Positions 58,354-64,000 of a stretch of 64,000 nt of DNA are shown piece by piece; within the stretch, counting starts at the first letter, position 1; each line of letters begins with the position of its first letter. Where the stretch lies: positions 248,001 through 312,000 of the forward strand of contig JACZZP010000018.1 in NCBI GenBank assembly GCA_015183035.1, written 5' to 3'. Both the position numbers and the translations under genes were made by a program. The notes beneath the pieces were generated by a model that worked only from the letters and a program-made list of their open reading frames with translations, was not told the DNA's origin and did no database searches. This DNA is from Meloidogyne chitwoodi. Taxonomy: Eukaryota; Nematoda; Chromadorea; Rhabditida; Meloidogynidae.

Positions 58354-59589
58354 AAAACAATTTTGTTTTAAGGTAAATTATTTCAAAATAATTTTTAAAA
58401 TATTTTCCTTACTTGTCAGACTCTAATGTCACCGATTCCGAATTAAAAGGTGTGAAGAGAAAAAATTATAAAGTTAATTAATTTAAACTTTTATTGATTG
58501 TTTTGCTTTGCTGTGACCAAAGAGAGATTCTTTCTTATCTTTTAAACCTTCTTAAAATCGTTTAAATAGATAACTCTCTTGGGAAGATATTAAAAAAGTA
58601 AAAAAAGCATTTTTTATATTTGCTCGGCACAAGGTTCTTTTTTCGTATTTTTATTAGCTAAAAAAAATAAAAAATTTTGTGTCCCTCTATCAGCTGTTGA
58701 GGAAGAAGAAAAAAAGGCGGTAAATGCAGAAAGAAGAGGGGAGAGAGGCAGTCAGTCAACCTAACTACTGCAGGGATAAAACATATAAATAATGTTTGGA
58801 CAGAGAAACACTCTCTCTCTGTTTCTTTCTTTTATTATTTTCTCTGTCTAACTAACTCTTCTTTTATTTATTTTTACATTTGTGTCTGTTGACAGTTAAT
58901 TGTATCTCCTATTTGTTTTGCACATTTTACAACACTCCTCAAAAGGAAATGTCATGGCTGAACAATTAGAGTCTCAATAGGATATTAGAGTAATCCTTTT
59001 ATTTGACCATTAGAGTCTGCAAATTAATTGGTCATTAGAGGCTAAATTATTAGACATGTTTTTCTTTTGTTCCAGACTCTAATGTCCAAAGGTACTAAAA
59101 TTTAGCAAAACAAACCTGCAAAAGAAATAAAACAGGTTTTGAACATAAAAGAATGAAAAAAGAGGACAAAAATAAAAAATCAGAATAATCTATTAAACTA
59201 TTCTAAAAAAAGAAAAAAAAACAAGTCTCGTGCACATAAAATATAAATCATTACTTTTTTTTTCTTGTCCTCATGTGTTTGTTGTCACGACCAGTCATAT
59301 TTTATTATTTTTTCTTTTTATTTTTTCTCCACTTATTTTTAGGAGGGAAAGGAGAGTAAGAAAAAAAACTGTCATTTTCTAGGTTTTTGTTTATATTTAT
59401 ATTTTTTTAATTTAAAAGAAAGTACAATTTTTGAAACAATTTGTTAATATTTATTTATTTTCTAAAGTACTTTGAGGGTATTTATTATTTAAAAAAAAAG
59501 AAAATAAAATTTTAAAGCATAAAGGATTGGAAGCATCAAGCTATACCTACTTGAGTCCAGACTCTACAACTCAGGAGTAAATAAACTTT

Positions 59590-59855
59590 TTTGGACAAAT
59601 TTGGTACCAACGGATAGAGAAGAGAAGAAGCTACAAAATGTGATGAAAAATAAAATTTTAAGTAAAATAAAAGAAAAGTTATGGTCAAAAAACCAACATT
59701 TTAGACGATTTTTGAGTGTTTTTTGACCAAAACTTTTTTGTTATAAATTTAAAAATTTTGATTTTCAGTCTTTTTTGTAGCAAATTTAATTCTCTATCTA
59801 TTGATATTTAAATTATTTAAAAAAGTTTATCTGTTCACGAGTTATAAGGCTTTGA
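59590..59855. mobile_element. Palindromic MITE, family M copy 3
   Basis: AGAGAAGAGAAGAAGCTACA on the left and TTTGTAGCAAATTTAATTCTC on the right are inverted relatives of the arms of the two other copies. The centre again has AAAGTTATGGTCAAAAAAC paired with TTTTTTGACCAAAACTTTT. Confidence 0.6.
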
Positions 59856-60493
59856 ATTAAGTTGTATGGTCTAGACTCAAATGAACTCTCATTTTAAATT
59901 TTATTTTGTGTTTTGGTTAATTCGTTTTATTAAAAAATGAAAATAAAATTGTTGATAAATTTATTTTAAAAAGAAAAGAGAATTTGATTGATTAAAACAC
60001 TCCCTAAACTGCACTGACAGATCAGACTCTAATGGTCAATTAAAATATTTAATAAAAACGTAAAAAAGAAACATAATTTAAATAAACTTTTTTTGCTTTT
60101 AAATTGCTTTAAAAAAATAAAAAACTAGTCAAATCCTTTAAAAAAGCTAATATAAAAAGGAAGCAAATTTTTAAATTGAAGAAAGAGAGAAGATTAAGTT
60201 GAAAAGAAAAAAAGCTTTTTTCTTCTTAAAAAGGAAAGAGAAAAAAATTTTTAATGAGAAAATATTTAAATAATTTTTAAATAAAAATATTTAATTTATC
60301 TTCTATTTTTATATATAAGGAGAAAATCCTTTGTTGTGTGTTTTAGCGCAAATTGCTTCTATTTATATATAAATGGATACCTTTTAATTTTTTTTCTTTT
60401 CTTTATCCTCTAGGGAAGCTTTTATATTAATGTGCACATGTGAAAATGAACATGTGCGCAAAAGTTTGAATTTTTTTAAATTTTAATATTTTT

Positions 60494-60660
60494 TAGCCGG
60501 GAGATAATAGAAACCGGCAAAATCGTATTTACGGGAGCGGGAGTATTTCTAAAAAACGATGTGGAACGGGACCCAAGGGCCCCGCAAAATAAAAAAAAGT
60601 GCGGGAGCGTTCTACCGCAAAATCCTGCGGGGGATCTCGTCCCATGCCGGTCTCTAGATA
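60494..60660. repeat. GC-rich island of unknown origin
   Basis: This segment has CGGGAGCGGGAG, GGGACCCAAGGGCCCCGC and GTGCGGGAGCG words, unlike all surrounding sequence. AACCGGC and GCCGGT lie near the two ends, suggesting a foldback or transposon remnant. No gene is seen. Confidence 0.45.
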
Positions 60661-61025
60661 AAATGCCAAAAAATAATCAGAATGCCAAAAATTAAGGTAA
60701 AAATTCAAAATTAAATATAAATTAATTTAAATTTTGCGTTTTGGAATTTTTTGCGCACAACTCAAAATTTTTCTCCTTATTCATTACTCTCTTTTATGAC
60801 CCAGAAAATGAACATTAAATTGCCTCGCAGTGACCAAAAATTAGATCACAGCAGGATTTCCAAAAAAAAAAGAAAGAAATTATTTTGCGCTCCAAATATG
60901 GAGATAATATTAAAATAAAATTTAATATTTTTTTAAATAAATCTTTTAATATAAAAAAATAAAAGAAGAAAATTTGTTTATTTAAATTTTTAAAATTACC
61001 ACTCTTTGAACCACAAAATTTAGTC

Positions 61026-64000
61026 TTATTCTTCTTCTACATTTTCTTGTTTAAATGGAGTTGATGATAATAAATTGACAAAATTTTGCATTTTTTCAGC
61101 GAATTTTCTGACAAATTAATATTTTAATATTTTTATAACTAATTTTTAAATAAAAATAAATAAATTACCTATCTCGATGCCTATGAGCTTCAATTGCTTG
61201 TTTGAGTAAAACCTCCAATGGTCCTATTTTATAAAAATATATTTTTAATAAACTTAAAAATAATTATTTTTTACTATATGTATTGGAAGAGTGATGCTTC
61301 TTTGGTAAAAGCCAATCGACCTTTAAGAAAAGAAAAAATTTTTAAATTAAATGTATTTTTTGATCAACACCCATTTGATCAACAACTTTTCAAAAACATC
61401 CATTTGATCAACAACTTTTCAAAAATATCCATTTGATCAACACAATATTTTCTTTCTTTAGTGTTGATCAAAAAGGGGTGACTATTTTTATATACCGGAA
61501 TTTGTGCACTCAATGCCATGCATTTTGGAATTATTGTTGGATTGGTGATCACCGAGAATTGAAGAGACATAACCACACAACGATTGACAAGTCCTTCCAT
61601 TACTAATTCCTCAAGAAATGAATCAGAAAGAATTCCACGAAAACAAAGAACAGAGCGCATAATCTTGAATTTTAATATAAAATAAGTCCTCGAGATTTTA
61701 GGTCTCGATTCTCGAATTCGAGTCTCGAGAAATTTCGAGTCTCGAGCAGTCCTACACCTTATACTCGAATATTAATTAAAATAAAAATTTATAAACGTTT
61801 TCCAACCTTTAAAGACTTCCAAAACTGACGGTCCATAAATACTGAACAACCAGTTTCAACAGCCTCAATAGCACTAAAAATTAGTGAAATGCTCTCAAGT
61901 AAATATAAAAAAGGCTTTATCTTAATTTTAATTATTTCAATTCCGGAAATATTGTGGAGAGAGGAAACAGTTCCGGATCAGTTGCAGTTTCGGAACAAGT
62001 TCCACTTCCAAAAAGTTGGTAGTCCCAGTTCCGGAACTGAAACTTTTCCATCACTTGGGACGCACATGTCTTCAGAGTCAAAAAAAAACTAAAAATAAAC
62101 TAAACTCTTTGCTATACAAAGGTACAAAAGTGTCATTCTCAAGTACGTTGCGAATTCTTGTAATCAATCCGTTTAGAATCTTAAAAATAATTTTGGCAAT
62201 ATTTATTTATTTTTTTATAAATAAAAACCTCATTCATTCTCTTTGAGTTTGCAGTGGATATTGGATAATCATCGACCAGTGAGTGCAAAAGTGTCGCCAA
62301 GTTTGTGGACTCGCTCAGTGACAATGGATCCCACTGCTCATTAATAATTCCTAAAAAATAAATAAAAGAAAAAAAATTTTTTTCACAAAAATCTCAAAAT
62401 ATAAATCTCAAAATATAAGTAATTGTGACCATTAATAGGAAGTCAAATTTAAAAAAATTAAATACTTGCAATTGTTGAAAAAACAACTTTTTCCACAACA
62501 TTAGGAATTAATTGAACGAGAAATGGATGTTCGATGCTTTCCAAGCCAGAATTATCCAATCCAGTAGTTAACAATTGTTTATACCATGGAAAGGAATGTA
62601 AAGGTAATGAGTCATTCTATTAAAAACAAAAATAATATTTTAGATTTTTTTCAAAAACATTTCCTAAGAAACAAAAAAGAAATAAAAGAAAACTTGTAAT
62701 GGACGCCAACTTAACATTTGTAAACGAATAAAAGGTCCAAGCAGTTTAGGAAGGCATAAAGACACATAAGCATTGTTAAATGAATCTTCATCTATTGCTA
62801 ACCAATTTATAATTCGATCAACTATTCCTTGTATTTGGCAAAAGTCTTCTTCGGTATCCAAAAATAAATCTGTTGCACTTTGTTCTATGGAACCTAAAAA
62901 CTACTTTCATATTTTTAAATAAAAGATTAAAACAAAAACAAACAAATAGTTTCTTCATAAAAAACTTGTTGGCTTTGTGTCTCTTCATCATCACTACTTA
63001 AACCCTCAAAATGGGTATTATTAGGTGTTAAAGATTGTCCTGGCAAAGTTGAAGTTATCCGCTGATTTGCTCGTTGAATTCGTCGCCGATTTCTTCAAAT
63101 TTTTAAAATTTATTTTCAAAAAATATCAGAAAATGTGCAACCTTCTAGCCTCTCGTTCAGTTTCTCTTTGTGCAAATTCAACATTTGGAAGCATAAAGGA
63201 ACGACCGGCTGCATTTGCAGCACACCGTTCATATTGATCCTATTTTTATAAAATTTAAAAATATTATTTAAAAAAAACCTGAACATCTTGTCTTCTCCTT
63301 TTAATTAATCTTTCTGTCCGTTGTTTCCACATTTCTGATACACGCTCTTCCAAAGCATTGACATGTAAACATTTTTCATTTAAACAATCAAGTAAATCAC
63401 GAGTGTAAACTCGAATATTTTGAAACATTTTAAATTTACTTTCTAGTTGAGGCATACAATGCTCTAACTAAAAGTGACAAACATTGGGTAAAAAAAGTTA
63501 AAAAAAACTTTTATATGAGAAAAAGACGGATTTAAAAATTGAACAAAACCTTATGAATAGAATCTGTATTTTCTTCAATTTGTCCTTTTATTCGTTTCAG
63601 ATCAAACTCCATTGCATCGCGTATTTCCTTCTTTTCGGCAAGTCGTTGCTGTAGACCATCCAAAAGTTGTTCAAACGAAACATTAGATTTTGTATTTGAT
63701 ATCTCTAAGTTTATATTTTTTAAAAGAAAAAAAGTTTGAAAAAAACCTGGAATCGTAGAACTGTCAAGTTTTTGAACAGGAGTTTGTGTGTTTTGTTGAT
63801 GAACATCCAATATTTGCAAATCAACCTCAATATCCATTTCTACTTCACCCCCACCCTCTTTTTGAAGGCGAGAATAATCTTCATTGAAATATAAATTAGT
63901 TGCTGCTAACTCGTTCCTCATTTGAATTACCTGATATAATTGAAAAATAAAAGAAAAATATTAACAAACCTTATTAGAACTGACACCCTTCCGTATTTGC
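61026..64000 (-). CDS. PAXBP1/GCFC2-like splicing factor, C-terminal part
   Basis: The gene runs off the right edge, so the N terminus is missing. About ten exons are readable down to a TAA at 61026. The upstream part is coiled (FEQLLDGLQQRLAEKKEIRD, RLIKRRRQDVQ, ERCAANAAGRSFMLP), then the acidic FEGLSSDDEE. The conserved C-terminal part includes WLAIDEDSFNNAYVSLCLPK, LLGPFIRLQMLSWRPL, PNVVEKVVFSTIA, EQWDPLSLTESTNLATLL and IEAHRHRD. This is the GC-rich sequence DNA-binding factor (GCFC) family: PAXBP1 and GCFC2 associate with intron-lariat and spliceosome disassembly complexes. Which of the two is nearer cannot be decided. One intron carries a GATCAA repeat element and another a TTCCGG MITE remnant. 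Confidence 0.8.
61350..61478. repeat. GATCAAC repeat element in intron
   Basis: Four TTTGATCAACA-type units and an inverted GTGTTGATCAAAAAG at the right end lie in an intron of the GCFC-like gene. The same word ends the inner arms of the 3291-4133 MULE (CTTTTGATCAACGCA) and occurs near 19375-19435. It may be a remnant of related termini. Confidence 0.45.

Larger units (their letters stand above)
58195..61025. other. Long intergenic region with dispersed repeats
   Basis: No gene was recognised. It contains a tRNA-like sequence (58284-58353), a CT-rich stretch near 58800-58860, a family M MITE and a GC-rich island. The word CAGACTCTAATG recurs at about 58420, 59075 and 60025, and partial versions near 58965 and 59560. 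The last 100 bases form the 3' flank of the splicing-factor gene. Confidence 0.5.

Overview
The window is nuclear DNA from a nematode. It is strongly A+T-rich, its genes carry many short introns (often 40-60 bp with GTAAGT/GTATTT donors and TTTTAG acceptors), and several products are nematode-type: an NLP-10-like neuropeptide precursor, nematode-style secretory phospholipase A2 (PLA2)-like proteins and a ZP-domain membrane protein. Base composition and intron style suggest a plant-parasitic tylenchid, possibly Meloidogyne. The phylum is well supported; the genus is a guess. All gene models were spliced by eye.

Left part, about 1-29,000: a tandemly duplicated secreted-protein locus. Each unit has a plus-strand gene for a single PLA2-like protein (465-3042 and 11569-13967, 9 exons each). 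Tail-to-tail with it is a minus-strand, 14-exon gene for a much more divergent protein that appears to hold three PLA2-like modules (4784-10198 and 16076-28901). In the plus genes the PLA2 catalytic His-Asp pair is replaced by Tyr-His. In the minus genes only the third module keeps CC-x2-HD-x-CY. All 13 splice phases match between the two minus copies. Copy 2 is open for 557 codons. Copy 1 has a one-base length change in an A-run that shifts the frame in exon 13. Introns and flanks are full of non-autonomous DNA transposons (MULE-, hAT- and MITE-like), several with clear target-site duplications, plus a 37-copy 15-bp minisatellite and many tRNA-like remnants.

Right part, about 30,000-64,000: ordinary conserved genes. 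In order: a vesicular nucleotide transporter-like MFS protein (minus), an H4K20 methyltransferase PR-SET7/SET8 homologue (plus), TMEM131 (minus), mitochondrial ribosomal protein bL35m and the SNARE YKT6 (plus, 175 bp apart, a possible operon), an NLP-10-like neuropeptide precursor (minus), a ZP-domain transmembrane protein (plus), a myosin essential light-chain-like EF-hand protein (plus), a Yippee-like protein (minus) and the C-terminal part of a PAXBP1/GCFC2 splicing-factor homologue (minus, running off the right edge).

The most unusual item is the duplicated PLA2-like locus: single- and triple-module genes in convergent pairs, catalytic-site decay, a similarity gradient that looks like gene conversion, and transposon-swollen introns in one copy. 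The right-hand genes are housekeeping or neuronal and show no functional link to it.
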